From Micromonospora mirobrigensis (GTDB lineage: Bacteria; Actinomycetota; Actinomycetes; Mycobacteriales; Micromonosporaceae): DNA of 64,000 bases. How positions within the stretch are numbered: position 1 is the first letter of the stretch; every line of letters begins with the position of its first letter. Location: positions 1 through 64,000 of the forward strand of contig NZ_FMCX01000012.1 in NCBI RefSeq assembly GCF_900091555.1, read 5' to 3'. Positions 8,554 through 17,358 of this stretch are shown in pieces. Position numbers and translations under genes: made by a program. The notes under the pieces are model-generated. The model ran no database searches. It had not been told where the DNA came from and was given only the letters and a program-made list of their open reading frames with translations.

Positions 8554-9165
8554 TCAGGGCTTCGACGCCTGTTCGCGGCTGCCGGCCGTTGGCGGACGGG
8601 CCTCCGCGGCGGCGCCGAAGCTGTCGGCGATCTCGTCCAGGAAGGCCAGATCGGCCTCTGACCGACGCATCCCGAACAGGGCGGTGAGCAGTCGCGGGTC
8701 GGCGGGCACCGGTACCTGCCGCCCATCGGGGCAGACACCCTTGGCGAGCAGGATCTGCCGGCAGTTCTCCCGCACCTGCTCCGCCTGCCGGCGCCAGCCG
8801 GCCAGTAGCCGCTGGGTGTGCGCGGCCGGTGCGTGAGCGGCGAAGAAGAGCAGAAGTTGCTGTGGGTGCCGGGGCCGCTCGGCCAGCTCGACGCCGGTGA
8901 GCCAGTCGACGAATGCGGCTCGTCCTGCGTCGGTGACCTCATAGATGCGCTTGTCCGGGTAGTTCCGCTGGGGCACCTCGGCCGAGCTGGCGAGACCGCG
9001 CTGCTCCAGCCGAGGAAGCTCGGCGTACAGCGCGGATCTGGTCACCGGCCAGAAGTGCGCCACCGACCGCTCCGCGCGGTGCCACAGGTCGTACCCGCTG
9101 GCGGGTCCGTCCAGAAGTAGACCGAGGGCGAGCCAACCCACGATGCCTCGTTCTGACGATGCCAC
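8554..9165 (-). CDS. PadR family transcriptional regulator
   Basis: 203 residues from GTG 9165, which has GAGGTGAACG just upstream; a GTG at 9192 would add nine residues. The winged helix (GWLALGLLLDGPASGYDLWHRAERSVAHFWPVTRSALYAELPRLEQRGL, then the YxVTDAGRAAF wing) is typical PadR, followed by the helical C-terminal dimer domain (Vir_act_alpha_C type). It is divergent from an MFS efflux gene, and a perfect palindrome overlaps the efflux start region. This is the classic layout of a PadR repressor controlling drug export in response to the exported compound. Confidence 0.88.
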   Translation of the reverse strand: MASSERGIVGWLALGLLLDGPASGYDLWHRAERSVAHFWPVTRSALYAELPRLEQRGLASSAEVPQRNYPDKRIYEVTDAGRAAFVDWLTGVELAERPRHPQQLLLFFAAHAPAAHTQRLLAGWRRQAEQVRENCRQILLAKGVCPDGRQVPVPADPRLLTALFGMRRSEADLAFLDEIADSFGAAAEARPPTAGSREQASKP

Positions 9166-9183
9166 CCGTTCACCTCGTCTCGC

Positions 9184-9213
9184 TTGCTGCACGGCCGCTG
9201 CTCACCGTACTAT
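9184..9213 (+). promoter_or_regulatory. Sigma70-type promoter of the MFS gene
   Basis: TTGCTG (9184-9189), an 18-nt spacer and TACTAT (9208-9213) form a housekeeping-type promoter. The expected start of transcription (about 9220) is immediately before the palindrome at 9224. Confidence 0.6.
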
Positions 9214-9223
9214 CCACCTCGAC

Positions 9224-9244
9224 ACTAGTCCTGGCAGGACTAGT
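9224..9244. promoter_or_regulatory. PadR operator, perfect palindrome
   Basis: ACTAGTCCTG and CAGGACTAGT flank a single central G: 10-bp perfect arms at 9224-9233 and 9235-9244. It sits between the promoter and the ribosome site (AGGAGG, 9248-9253) of the MFS gene, an ideal roadblock position for the divergent PadR protein. Confidence 0.75.
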
Positions 9245-9260
9245 ATTAGGAGGTATAGCG

Positions 9261-10766
9261 ATGATCGGTGGACAACCGGGCCGGCGAGCGACGCTCCTGA
9301 TCACTGGATCGGCGTTCTTCATGGTGCTGCTCGACACCACGATCGTGACGGTCACGCTGCCGTCGGTGCAGCGCGACATCGGTGCGGGGCTCGGCGCGCT
9401 GGGCTGGGTCGTGACCGGGTACGCGCTCCCCTTCGCGGCCATGCTGCTACCGGCGGGCACGCTCGGCGACCGCTACGGCCGACGTCAGGTGTTCCTCGTC
9501 GGGCTCGCCGTGTTCACGCTGGGCTCCGCGCTCTGTGCACTTGCCAACGGACTGCCCCTGCTGGTGACCGGTAGAGCGGTGCAGGGAGTGGGCGGGGCGG
9601 CCCTCGGCCCGGCCAGCCTCGCCCTGGTGGCGGCCGCGTATCCGAACGAGCGCCAGCGGGTGCGGGCGTTGGGCGTGTGGTCGGCCTTCACCGGGGCCGC
9701 GCTGCCCGCCGGTCCGGTGATCGGCGGCCTACTGCTCACCGCCACGTCGAACTGGCGAGTCGTCTTCGCCGTCAACGTGCCGATCGGCGTCATCACCCTG
9801 ATCATCGGCGCCCGGGCTCTGCGTGACGGTCCAGCCCGTACTGCCGCCCGACTCGACATCGCCGGCCTGATCCTGAGTGTGGGCGCACTGGCGCCGCTGG
9901 TGTTCGGGCTGAGCTACGCCGGCAGCCGCGGATGGAGCGACCTGCGTGTTCTCGGCTGTCTGACCGCCGGGATCGTGCTGCTGCCGGCCTTCCTGATCCG
10001 CCAGTCCCGCGCGCGGTACCCGATGCTGCCGTTGCGGCTGTTCCGTGACCGGCTCTTCGACACCGCCACCGCTGCCGCCTTCACGGTCGGATTCGTGCTC
10101 ACCAGCCATACCTTCTTCCTGGCCCAGTTCTTCCAGGACGTGCAGGGTCTCGACCCGCTGGCCAGTGGGCTGCGAACGCTGCCCACCACGGTGGCGATGG
10201 CCGTGACAGCCCCCGTCGCCGGCCGCCTCGCGGCTCGTTTCGGCTACCGCATGCCCGTTGCGCTGGGGTGCGCGATCGGTGGCGCGGCCCTGCTGACGTT
10301 GCTCCGGCTGCAACCGGACACCGCGTACTCGAGGCTCTGGTGGGACCTCGCACTCCTGGGGGCCGGCTTCGGCCTCACCCTCAGTCCTCTCATCGGCGCG
10401 GTACTCGCGGCGGCACCCCCGGAACTGAGCGGCGCCGCGAGCGCCGTCAACAACGTCGCCCGGCAGCTTGGCGGCACGATAGGCATCGCAGCCCTGACCA
10501 CCGCGGTCACCGCTCGGACTGCCACTGGACTGCGCGCCACGATGAGCCCCGAGAATGCCGGCCGCCTCGCCCATGCCGGTGCCACGGCGGCCCGCGCCAC
10601 CGGGCCGCAGGGCATAGCCGTCGGCCATGCGTTCACCGCCGCGATCCACGTCACCTTCATCGTCAACGCCGCCCTGCTGCTGCTGACCGCCACCGCCAGC
10701 GCAGCCCTGCTGACGCGACGGCGGCATCCCATACCCGACGCGAGCCCCGCTCACGCGATCGCGTGA
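9261..10766 (+). CDS. MFS drug efflux transporter, DHA2 (EmrB/QacA) family
   Basis: 501 residues from ATG 9261, chosen for the AGGAGG at 9248-9253. About 14 hydrophobic helices are visible. Motif A is present as GTLGDRYGRRQVF after TM2, the TM1 motif as LDTTIVTVTLPSVQRD, and the antiporter motif C region as GPASLA...PVIGGLL. This family exports drugs, dyes and antibiotics by proton antiport at the cytoplasmic membrane. The HbpS-like gene follows 31 nt downstream with its own AGGAGG and is probably co-transcribed under PadR control. Confidence 0.9.
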   Translation: MIGGQPGRRATLLITGSAFFMVLLDTTIVTVTLPSVQRDIGAGLGALGWVVTGYALPFAAMLLPAGTLGDRYGRRQVFLVGLAVFTLGSALCALANGLPLLVTGRAVQGVGGAALGPASLALVAAAYPNERQRVRALGVWSAFTGAALPAGPVIGGLLLTATSNWRVVFAVNVPIGVITLIIGARALRDGPARTAARLDIAGLILSVGALAPLVFGLSYAGSRGWSDLRVLGCLTAGIVLLPAFLIRQSRARYPMLPLRLFRDRLFDTATAAAFTVGFVLTSHTFFLAQFFQDVQGLDPLASGLRTLPTTVAMAVTAPVAGRLAARFGYRMPVALGCAIGGAALLTLLRLQPDTAYSRLWWDLALLGAGFGLTLSPLIGAVLAAAPPELSGAASAVNNVARQLGGTIGIAALTTAVTARTATGLRATMSPENAGRLAHAGATAARATGPQGIAVGHAFTAAIHVTFIVNAALLLLTATASAALLTRRRHPIPDASPAHAIA

Positions 10767-10797
10767 CCAGCCCCTTCCCCATCTTCAGGAGGACCAG

Positions 10798-11202
10798 ATG
10801 ACCCCGTACACCACAGACCAACTCTTGACCGCCCTCGACGAGGCGCTGACCGCCGCCGACCAGCGTGGCGGCACCTTCAGCATCTGTTTCGTCGACGACG
10901 GAGGACACGTCCTGCTGCACGTGCGGCAGCCCGGCGCCACTGTCGGCGCGGCCGACAGCGCCCTGAGCAAGGCACGAACCGCCGTCTGGCTCGGAGGCGA
11001 CACCGGAGCACTCCCGCCCACCGCACCCGTGATCCCCGCCCTCGCCGCTGGCGTTCCCTGGCCGCTCGCGGTCTTCCCCGGCGGGCTGCTCCTACGCCAC
11101 CACGGCACCATCGCCGGCGCCATCGGCGTAGGCGGCAGCGTCGATCCGGCCAATGACGCAGCCGTTGCGACCGCTGCGCACACCCGGCTGGCGGCCACAT
11201 AG
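10798..11202 (+). CDS. GlcG/HbpS family (heme-degrading-like) protein
   Basis: 134 residues with the alternating beta-alpha fold of the GlcG/HbpS (DUF336) family: FSICFVDDGGHVLLHVRQPGA, then DSALSKARTAVWLGGDTGAL, the FPGGLLLRHHGTIAGAIGVGG core and the final helix. Streptomyces HbpS is secreted and binds heme; this copy has no signal peptide, so it is probably cytosolic. It is the second gene after the MFS pump. The role is uncertain (cofactor or redox ligand binding). Confidence 0.75.
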   Translation: MTPYTTDQLLTALDEALTAADQRGGTFSICFVDDGGHVLLHVRQPGATVGAADSALSKARTAVWLGGDTGALPPTAPVIPALAAGVPWPLAVFPGGLLLRHHGTIAGAIGVGGSVDPANDAAVATAAHTRLAAT

Positions 11203-11533
11203 ACGAGTCGGAGAACCAAGCGGTCTCGGCCGGCGCCTCGGCGGCACCGGCCGAGGCCGCCTGGTCATGAACCGCCGGCCGGGGTGGTCGTGTCGCCCAC
11301 CGGACCGGGAGCCGGGCTGTCACCGGCCGCGCCGGCAGCCAGTCCATGACTTGATCTTCAGCTTCTGGGCCTGGGTCAGCCCCGAGGCTGAAGACCGATT
11401 CAGGTGTGGAGCCGCGCCGGTGGCTCACCGACGCGGCTCCGTACGGCACAGCAGTCAGGCCAACCCCTACAGCCGGCAACGTCGATCGAGAGGTACGACG
11501 TTTCTCCCTCGACGTGGGCGCCCCCGGGGTTCC
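11203..11533. other. Intergenic, no gene seen
   Basis: Between the HbpS-like gene and the end of the long minus-strand operon. Several overlapping open frames exist on both strands, but none has a ribosome site, domain similarity or consistent codon bias. Confidence 0.5.
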
Positions 11534-11591
11534 GGAGCATCGTCCCTCAGGTTCTGTTCCGCTCCAACCGCATGGGCAGGGACGATGAGCC
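11534..11591 (-). terminator. Possible terminator of the 13-kb sugar-acid operon
   Basis: CATCGTCCCT (11538-11547) and AGGGACGATG (11578-11587) are exact inverted repeats with a 30-nt loop, about 60 nt past the beta-helix stop codon. The long loop and missing U-tract make the call weak. Confidence 0.3.
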
Positions 11592-11648
11592 ATCGACGGA
11601 CAGGTTCTGGTGACAGCACCGATGTCCGAGCGGGCTCCACGTGGTCCT

Positions 11649-13760
11649 TCAGGCCACGGTCATCGCGAAGATGTGCAGTCCACCACCGGCCAACGGGCTG
11701 CCGCTCGGCAGCGTCACCGACGCCACCGTCTTCGCCGAGTTCAGCGGCACGGCGGCGTACCAGAGGTTGACGTCCGCCTCGTCCCGACCCGTGCTCGGGT
11801 TGTTGTACGTGGACGGCGGCTTGTGGTGGTACGTCATCGCCGCAGCCAGGGACGTCCCGGGGGCCGCGGAGGTCGAGAGCCAGTCGGCGAACGTCAGGGT
11901 GAAGTTCGCTGAGGTGCCGTCGGTGTACCTGACGGTGCCGGTGCCGCTCTGGGTGCCGTACGTACCCGAGCCGATGAAGGCCAGCCTGCTACCGGAGCGG
12001 CTGACCGAGATGGTCTGCCCGGCCGCCTTCACGTTGTCCGGGAAGCCGTAGTAACGCTGCGGCCACCCGAAGCTGGTTCCGTTGCTGTTGACAGTGCCGT
12101 ATCGGAACCCGGCAAGTTCCAACGCCTCTCCCGAGTAGCTACGCCCCGACAGCGTATAGCCGCCCAGTCGGGGGTTGTCGTCCCTGCTGATCCCGACGTT
12201 GTTGAATGCCTCGCCGAGCGAGGAGAAGGTCTTCGGCGGGACACCGGACCCGTTGTCGGCGCCGATGTTGACATTGCCAGCGGCGTTCGGGACCGGGGTA
12301 CCGAAGTAGTCCCTGGCGCCAAGGCCCGACAGCACGTTGCCGGCACCCAGGGCCGGCGAGCCGGTGGACAGCCGGTAGCCGTTGGCGGAGTTGAAGCCCG
12401 TCGAGGTGCCTCCGGGGAAGCTGAGCTTCGGGTCTCCCTGCACGGCGCCGGTCTCCCCGGCAGGTGGGGTGACCCCGCCCCAGTACAGGTTCTTCTGGTA
12501 CGTCAGGTTGGTGCCCGTCGGCAGTGAGCCCTGTGCCGCGACGAATATGTTGTTGGCGACCTTGGTGTTGGCACTGGTCCCGGTCGGGAGTTTCAGGTCC
12601 AGCGGTCGGCTCATGCAGTAGAAGGTGTTGTTGTAGATCTCGGTCGGCGACGAATTCTCCAGGTTCGCCGCGATCCGGCAGTCGTCCTGGGAGATGTTGA
12701 ACCGGATGATCTGCTTGGCCGCGTAATTCGGGTAGCTGGTGCAACCCTGACAGCCGAGGAAGAAGCCACCGCCGTTGTTGTGCGAGAAGTTGTACTGGTA
12801 GGTGCAGGTGCCGACGATCCCGCCATCGCAGTCCCACGCGGTCGAGTCGAAGTTGGACGGGTACTGTCGGGTCACCTCGTTGAACTGGAACAACGGATCG
12901 CGGGAGTTGATCGCCCACATCCCCGCGAAGTTCCCCGCCACGAACGGGTAGGCGCCGCCACCGCCGTTGTCGAACCGGTTCCGCTCCACGAGCGGCGCGT
13001 CCGAGCCGTGCACGACGATGCCGTCCCCGCCGACGCTGATGATCGAGTTCCCCGCGATCAACACGCCGGTGTGGTACTGGCTGGGCTTGTTGGAGATCTT
13101 GATCCCGCCCCCACCGGTGTCGTGCACATAGTTGTTCGTGATCTTCAGTCCGCTGATCGGGCCGGCTGTCGACGCCGAATACACCATGATGCCGGAGGAC
13201 AGGATGAACCAGCCGGCGTTCGTGCCGGTCTTGTCGCCCCAGCCGGCGACGTTGTCGACCTCCAGCCCGGTGATCTCGATGCCCGCCTTCGCCGCCGTGG
13301 ACGAGGACTCGACCTTTACGCCGTTGCGCTGCGCACGGGTGCTGCTCGGGTTGGTCACCCGCAGATCAGTCACCTTCCAGTAACTGACGTCCTTGAGGTA
13401 GACAGCGGTGTCTGCGCCATTGCCGTTGATCACCGGACGTTGTGTGCCGGCACCGTAGGCACCCAGGACGATCGGGGCCACGGCGTTGCCCGATCCCTTG
13501 GCTACCAGTACGCCGACGCAGGTCACGCCGCGTTTGAAGTACACGGCGTCGCCGGGTCCGAAGGTCCGGGCGTTGACCTGGGATAGCGAGTTCCACGGGC
13601 TTGTCGACGAGCCGTCGCCCGCGGCGGGCGCGGCGCAGTCGACGTAGTAGTCCGGTCCGGCCGCCTGTGCCGGGCCGGCTACAGCGACCGCGCCGGCGAT
13701 CCCGGTGAGTGCCGCGACGATGATGCCGGTGAGTCGCCGGTGTCTGATCCGAGCAGTCAT
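11649..13760 (-). CDS. Secreted right-handed beta-helix protein (pectinase-like)
   Basis: 703 residues; start ATG 13760 in a TGATG overlap with the aldolase stop, AAGGAG upstream. A Sec signal peptide ends at about AQA-AG (residue 34). Residues about 40-500 form repeated short beta strands with N-x-I/V and GG turns (ITNNYVHDTGGGGIKISN, GNSIISVGGDGIVVHG, NNTFYCMSRPLDL), the hallmark of a parallel beta-helix as in pectate lyases and polygalacturonases. A C-terminal beta-sandwich domain of about 170 residues (from YGTVNSNGTSFGW) resembles a carbohydrate-binding or NPCBM-like module. It is last in the sugar-acid operon, which fits an extracellular polyuronide- or galactan-cleaving enzyme. Catalytic residues were not assigned. 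Confidence 0.8.
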   Translation of the reverse strand: MTARIRHRRLTGIIVAALTGIAGAVAVAGPAQAAGPDYYVDCAAPAAGDGSSTSPWNSLSQVNARTFGPGDAVYFKRGVTCVGVLVAKGSGNAVAPIVLGAYGAGTQRPVINGNGADTAVYLKDVSYWKVTDLRVTNPSSTRAQRNGVKVESSSTAAKAGIEITGLEVDNVAGWGDKTGTNAGWFILSSGIMVYSASTAGPISGLKITNNYVHDTGGGGIKISNKPSQYHTGVLIAGNSIISVGGDGIVVHGSDAPLVERNRFDNGGGGAYPFVAGNFAGMWAINSRDPLFQFNEVTRQYPSNFDSTAWDCDGGIVGTCTYQYNFSHNNGGGFFLGCQGCTSYPNYAAKQIIRFNISQDDCRIAANLENSSPTEIYNNTFYCMSRPLDLKLPTGTSANTKVANNIFVAAQGSLPTGTNLTYQKNLYWGGVTPPAGETGAVQGDPKLSFPGGTSTGFNSANGYRLSTGSPALGAGNVLSGLGARDYFGTPVPNAAGNVNIGADNGSGVPPKTFSSLGEAFNNVGISRDDNPRLGGYTLSGRSYSGEALELAGFRYGTVNSNGTSFGWPQRYYGFPDNVKAAGQTISVSRSGSRLAFIGSGTYGTQSGTGTVRYTDGTSANFTLTFADWLSTSAAPGTSLAAAMTYHHKPPSTYNNPSTGRDEADVNLWYAAVPLNSAKTVASVTLPSGSPLAGGGLHIFAMTVA

Positions 13761-14422
13761 CACTGCTCCTTTCCGAGGGGGTGAGGGGCGGGTAATTCCG
13801 GAGAAAAGACCTTTGACACGTTGCCGAGGAGCTCAATGGCCCGCACGGTTATCTCGTCGTCGGCCCCCGTGGTCAGCGCACCGCCGACCCCCACCGCTAC
13901 CGCGCCGGCCGCCAACCAGTCCGCCACGTTCTGAGAATTCACTCCGCCGGTCGGCACAAAGCCGACCTGCGGCAGGGCGGCGCGCACCGCCTTGAGGTAG
14001 CCCGGGCCGAGGTGGCCGGCCGGGAACAGCTTCACCAGTGCGGCGCCTGCCTCGACCGCTGCCATCGCTTCGGTCGGGCTCTGCGCCCCCGCCAGGGTCG
14101 GTACTCCATAGCGTCGGCCGGTGGCGATCACCTCGGGCACGACTGTCGGCGACACCAGGAACCGGGCTCCGGCCAGTATCGACAGCCGTGCGCTGGCCGC
14201 GTCGATGACGGTGCCGGCTCCAACCGTGGCGCCGGCGCGGGTCGCCAGCTCACGTACCGCGTCCAACCCGCCCGGGGTGGTCAGGGACACCTCGACCACG
14301 GACAGGCCGCCGCAGACCAGCGCGTCGGCGACACGCACCGCCTCGGCGGCCGAGTCGGTGCGGATGATCCCGACCACCCGTCGCCGCACGATCTCGGCCA
14401 CGGTCTGCCATTCGTACGGCAT
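13760..14422 (-). CDS. eda: 2-dehydro-3-deoxy-phosphogluconate aldolase (KDPG/KHG aldolase)
   Basis: 220 residues, TIM-barrel class I aldolase of the Eda family. Near the N-terminus is VVGIIRTDSAAEAVRVADALVCGGLSVVEVSLTTPGG, where E-V-S-L-T-T-P is the catalytic Glu region. AGARFLVSPTVVPEV and ALVKLFPAGHLGPGYLKAVRAALP follow, with the Schiff-base lysine in VKLFPA. It splits 2-keto-3-deoxy-6-phospho-gluconate or -galactonate into pyruvate and glyceraldehyde 3-phosphate in the cytosol. The start codon overlaps the KDG kinase stop (TGATG), so the two are coupled; together they finish the Entner-Doudoroff or De Ley-Doudoroff branch. Confidence 0.92.
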   Translation of the reverse strand: MPYEWQTVAEIVRRRVVGIIRTDSAAEAVRVADALVCGGLSVVEVSLTTPGGLDAVRELATRAGATVGAGTVIDAASARLSILAGARFLVSPTVVPEVIATGRRYGVPTLAGAQSPTEAMAAVEAGAALVKLFPAGHLGPGYLKAVRAALPQVGFVPTGGVNSQNVADWLAAGAVAVGVGGALTTGADDEITVRAIELLGNVSKVFSPELPAPHPLGKEQ

Positions 14423-15360
14423 CAGCGGTCCACCTCGATTTCTTTGTTGAGCATGGCCTGCAGATCGTCCGGGTACGGCAGGCCGTCCAGGTCACCGAGC
14501 GCCTGCACGTTGAGCGCTCCGGCAGCGGCGCCTCGAGCCAGGCACTGCGGCACTGGCAGGTCAGACAGCCAGCCGGAGAGAAAGCCGGCGTCGAAAGCGT
14601 CCCCGGCCCCGACCGGGTCGAGCACCGAGGCGTCGAAGGCCGGCACCGCCCATTCGGTACGCCCGTCCGTGGCATGGGCGCCGACAGCACCGTCCTTGAT
14701 CACCACAAGCCGGCTGCCGTGCTCGAGGAACCAGGCGGCCGCATCCTCGCGTCCGGCGATCAGGCGGGCCTCTTCCCTGCTGGCAAGCACGATGTCGACC
14801 CCGGCAAGCAGCTCTCGCAGGATGGGAACGGCCCGCTGCGCGGGCCAGAGCCGGAGCCGGATGTTCGGATCGAAGGACACGGTGAGGCCACCGTCTCGCG
14901 CGATCCGCAGCGCCTCGCGCACGGCCTCCAGACAGGACTCGGAGAGCGCCGGGGTGATGCCGGTCAGGTGCAGCAGCCGAGCGCTGCGAAGGTAGCCGGG
15001 GTCGAGGTGCTGTGGGCCGGTACGACTGGCAGCGCTGCCCGCCCGGTGGTAGGAGACGGTGATTCGCCGGTGTGGGTGGGCGTCCCGGACCAGCAGCCCG
15101 GTCGGCGCCCCGGGGTCGACTCCGGCGCGGCTGACATCCACGCCTTCGCCGCGCAGCGTGTCCATGACGGCAAGGCCGAACGCGTCCTCGCCGACTCGAC
15201 CGCACCAGCCGGTCCGGTGTCCGAGCCGGGCCAGCCCGACCGCAACCGTCGCCTCGGCCCCCGCGATCTGACGGCGGAAGTCGTTCGCGTGCCGCAGGGG
15301 CTGCCCGGGGTACGCCACCAGCAGTCCCATGACCTCGCCGAACGTCACCACATCGAGCAT
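14422..15360 (-). CDS. kdgK: 2-dehydro-3-deoxygluconokinase (PfkB family)
   Basis: 312 residues. Ribokinase fold: N-terminal GEVMGLLVAYPGQPLRHANDFRRQIAGAEATVAVGLARLG, the central FDPNIRLRLWP phrase usual in KDG kinases, LVVIKDGAVGA, and the PfkB signature DPVGAGDAFDAGF with the catalytic Asp. It phosphorylates 2-keto-3-deoxy-gluconate or -galactonate with ATP. It lies directly between the lactonase (4-nt gap) and the aldolase (1-nt overlap). Substrate assignment rests on context with galactonate dehydratase upstream. Confidence 0.9.
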   Translation of the reverse strand: MLDVVTFGEVMGLLVAYPGQPLRHANDFRRQIAGAEATVAVGLARLGHRTGWCGRVGEDAFGLAVMDTLRGEGVDVSRAGVDPGAPTGLLVRDAHPHRRITVSYHRAGSAASRTGPQHLDPGYLRSARLLHLTGITPALSESCLEAVREALRIARDGGLTVSFDPNIRLRLWPAQRAVPILRELLAGVDIVLASREEARLIAGREDAAAWFLEHGSRLVVIKDGAVGAHATDGRTEWAVPAFDASVLDPVGAGDAFDAGFLSGWLSDLPVPQCLARGAAAGALNVQALGDLDGLPYPDDLQAMLNKEIEVDR

Positions 15361-15364
15361 CGGC

Positions 15365-16210
15365 TCAACCTCTGTAACGGTGGACGGGCCGACCCGCGAC
15401 GCCGGCGGCCACGGCGAACAGCGCGCCGGACAGCGGGTCGTCGGTGCCGATGGCAGCGGAGGTCACGTACAGCGTCGTCAGGTCCGGACCGCCGAAGGCC
15501 GGGCAGGTCGGCCGGGGCACCGGAAACGTCACCACCCGGTCCAGTACGCCGTTCGGGGCGTACCGGTGGACCGCACCGCCGTCCCACAGGGCAACCCACA
15601 AGCAGCCCTCCGCGTCGAGGGTCAGCCCGTCCGGCACCCCCATCACGTCGGTGAGATCCACCGCGGTGCGCCGGTTCCTCAGCTCACCGGCGACCACGTC
15701 GAAGGCGTCGATCCGGCGGGTCGGGGTGTCGATGTAATACATGGTCGCGCCGTCCGCGGTGAACTCGATCCCGTTCGAGACGGTCACGCCGGTCAGCGCA
15801 GGGGTCACCGTCGCACCGGGGTCGAGTCGGTAGAGTGTTCCCGCTCCTGGAGACTGGTCGAGCGCGACCGTGCCCGCCCAGAACCGGCCCGACGGGTCGC
15901 ACACGCCGTCGTTGAACCGGACGTCCCGCCCGGTGGGCTGCACCGTGGCGAGCCGACCAACCTCGCCGGTGGTGTCGTCGAGCGTGACGAAGCCGTCGGC
16001 GACCGCCGCGACCAGTCCCCCAGACTGCCGCGGTACGACCGCGCCGACCTGGGCACCCATCGGCAGCAGCCGGTCCGGTTCGCCGGACGGATCATGCACG
16101 TGAACCGACTGCCCGAGGATGTCCACCCAGTAGAGGACTCCCGCGCGGTCGTCCCAGACCGGCCCCTCACCCAACGCCGCGCGGGCGTCGACCACCAGTT
16201 CGGGATGCAT
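15365..16210 (-). CDS. SMP-30/gluconolactonase family sugar lactonase
   Basis: 281 residues from ATG 16210, 2 nt after the galactonate dehydratase stop; an upstream in-frame start would overlap that gene. Six-bladed beta-propeller with the family metal ligands recognisable: LGEGPVWD (Glu), RFNDGVCDPSGRFWAGT (Asn and Asp), TVSNGIEFTADG (Asn) and VPDGLTLDAEG (Asp). It hydrolyses aldono- or aldaro-lactones formed by the sugar dehydrogenases. Both the SDR in this operon and the uronate dehydrogenase at 28234 would produce lactones for it. Confidence 0.9.
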   Translation of the reverse strand: MHPELVVDARAALGEGPVWDDRAGVLYWVDILGQSVHVHDPSGEPDRLLPMGAQVGAVVPRQSGGLVAAVADGFVTLDDTTGEVGRLATVQPTGRDVRFNDGVCDPSGRFWAGTVALDQSPGAGTLYRLDPGATVTPALTGVTVSNGIEFTADGATMYYIDTPTRRIDAFDVVAGELRNRRTAVDLTDVMGVPDGLTLDAEGCLWVALWDGGAVHRYAPNGVLDRVVTFPVPRPTCPAFGGPDLTTLYVTSAAIGTDDPLSGALFAVAAGVAGRPVHRYRG

Positions 16211-16212
16211 CC

Positions 16213-17358
16213 TCACCAACTTCCGAGAGCGCCGTCGGCGTGGTACCACACCGGGTTGCGCCAGCGGTGCGGGCTCTCGGCCGCGCGACGTACCGCCGAT
16301 TCGTCCACCTCAATGCCGAGCCCGGGTCCGGTGAGCCGCGGGATCGAGCCGTCGACCGAGTGGAAGGGGCTGTCGTCGACCAGGTAGCGGAGCTTCTCCG
16401 AGTCCGGGTGGTAGCCGAGGCCGAGGCTCTGTTCCTGGATCAGGAAGTTCGGTACGGCCAGGTCCAGTTGCAGCGACGCGGCGAACGCGATCGGCCCGAG
16501 CGGACAGTGCGGCGCGACCAGGACGTCGTGGGTCTCGGCGGCGGCGGCGATTCGCCGGCATTCGGACACCCCGCCGGCATGCGACAGGTCCGGCTGCGCC
16601 ACGGCGATTCCACTGCGCAGCACGGGATCGAAGTCCCAGCGCGAGTAGAGCCGCTCCCCCGTCGCGATCGGAATCGTGGTGGAGTCCACCACCCGACGCA
16701 GGTTGCCGCTGTACTCCGGCAGCACCGGTTCTTCCGCGAAGAGTGGTCGCAGCGGCTCCAGCAGGGGCAGGATCCGGACCGCCGCGGCGGTGGTGAAGCG
16801 GCCGTGGAAGTCCAGCGCCAGGTCGATGTCAGGGCCGACCGCCTCACGGACGGCGGCGACCCGCGCCACGATCCGGTCGACCGCCGCCGGGGTGGGCAGC
16901 GGATCGACCAAGGCCCAGGGGTTCATCTTGACCGCCGTCAGTCCTGCTCCTGCCTGGGCATGGGCGGAGTCGACCAGCTCGGCCGTCGTCTCGCCCCGCA
17001 GCCACCCGTAGACGCGCACCTTGTCCCGCACCGGTCCGCCGAGCAGCTCGTGCACCGGAACGCCGTACGCCTTGCCCTTGATGTCCCAGAGCGCCTGGTC
17101 GATGCCCGCCATCGCGCTGGACAGCACCGCACCGCCGCGGTAGAAGCCCGCCTTGGCGAGGGTCTGCCAGTGGTGTTCGGTGCGCAGCGGATCGGCGCCG
17201 TCGAGCAGGTCGAAAAGCTCCGTCACCGCCGCGCTGACGGTCTCGGCGCGGCCTTCCACGATCGGTTCACCCCAGCCGGAGATCCCCTCGTCGGTGTCGA
17301 TCCGCAGGAAGAGCCAGCGGGGCGCGACCAGGAACAGTTCATGACCGGTGATCTTCAT
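16213..17358 (-). CDS. dgoD: D-galactonate dehydratase (enolase superfamily)
   Basis: 381 residues, the usual length. MR/MLE N-terminal capping domain, then the barrel with DFHGR (metal Asp and catalytic His), FAEEPVLPE (metal Glu), ATGERLYSRWDF (metal Glu), QPDLSHAGGVSE and APHCPLGPIA (second catalytic His). All features match galactonate dehydratase, which makes 2-keto-3-deoxygalactonate. A related aldonate such as fuconate or arabinonate cannot be excluded from sequence alone. It abuts the SDR gene with no gap and precedes the lactonase by 2 nt. Confidence 0.88.
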   Translation of the reverse strand: MKITGHELFLVAPRWLFLRIDTDEGISGWGEPIVEGRAETVSAAVTELFDLLDGADPLRTEHHWQTLAKAGFYRGGAVLSSAMAGIDQALWDIKGKAYGVPVHELLGGPVRDKVRVYGWLRGETTAELVDSAHAQAGAGLTAVKMNPWALVDPLPTPAAVDRIVARVAAVREAVGPDIDLALDFHGRFTTAAAVRILPLLEPLRPLFAEEPVLPEYSGNLRRVVDSTTIPIATGERLYSRWDFDPVLRSGIAVAQPDLSHAGGVSECRRIAAAAETHDVLVAPHCPLGPIAFAASLQLDLAVPNFLIQEQSLGLGYHPDSEKLRYLVDDSPFHSVDGSIPRLTGPGLGIEVDESAVRRAAESPHRWRNPVWYHADGALGSW

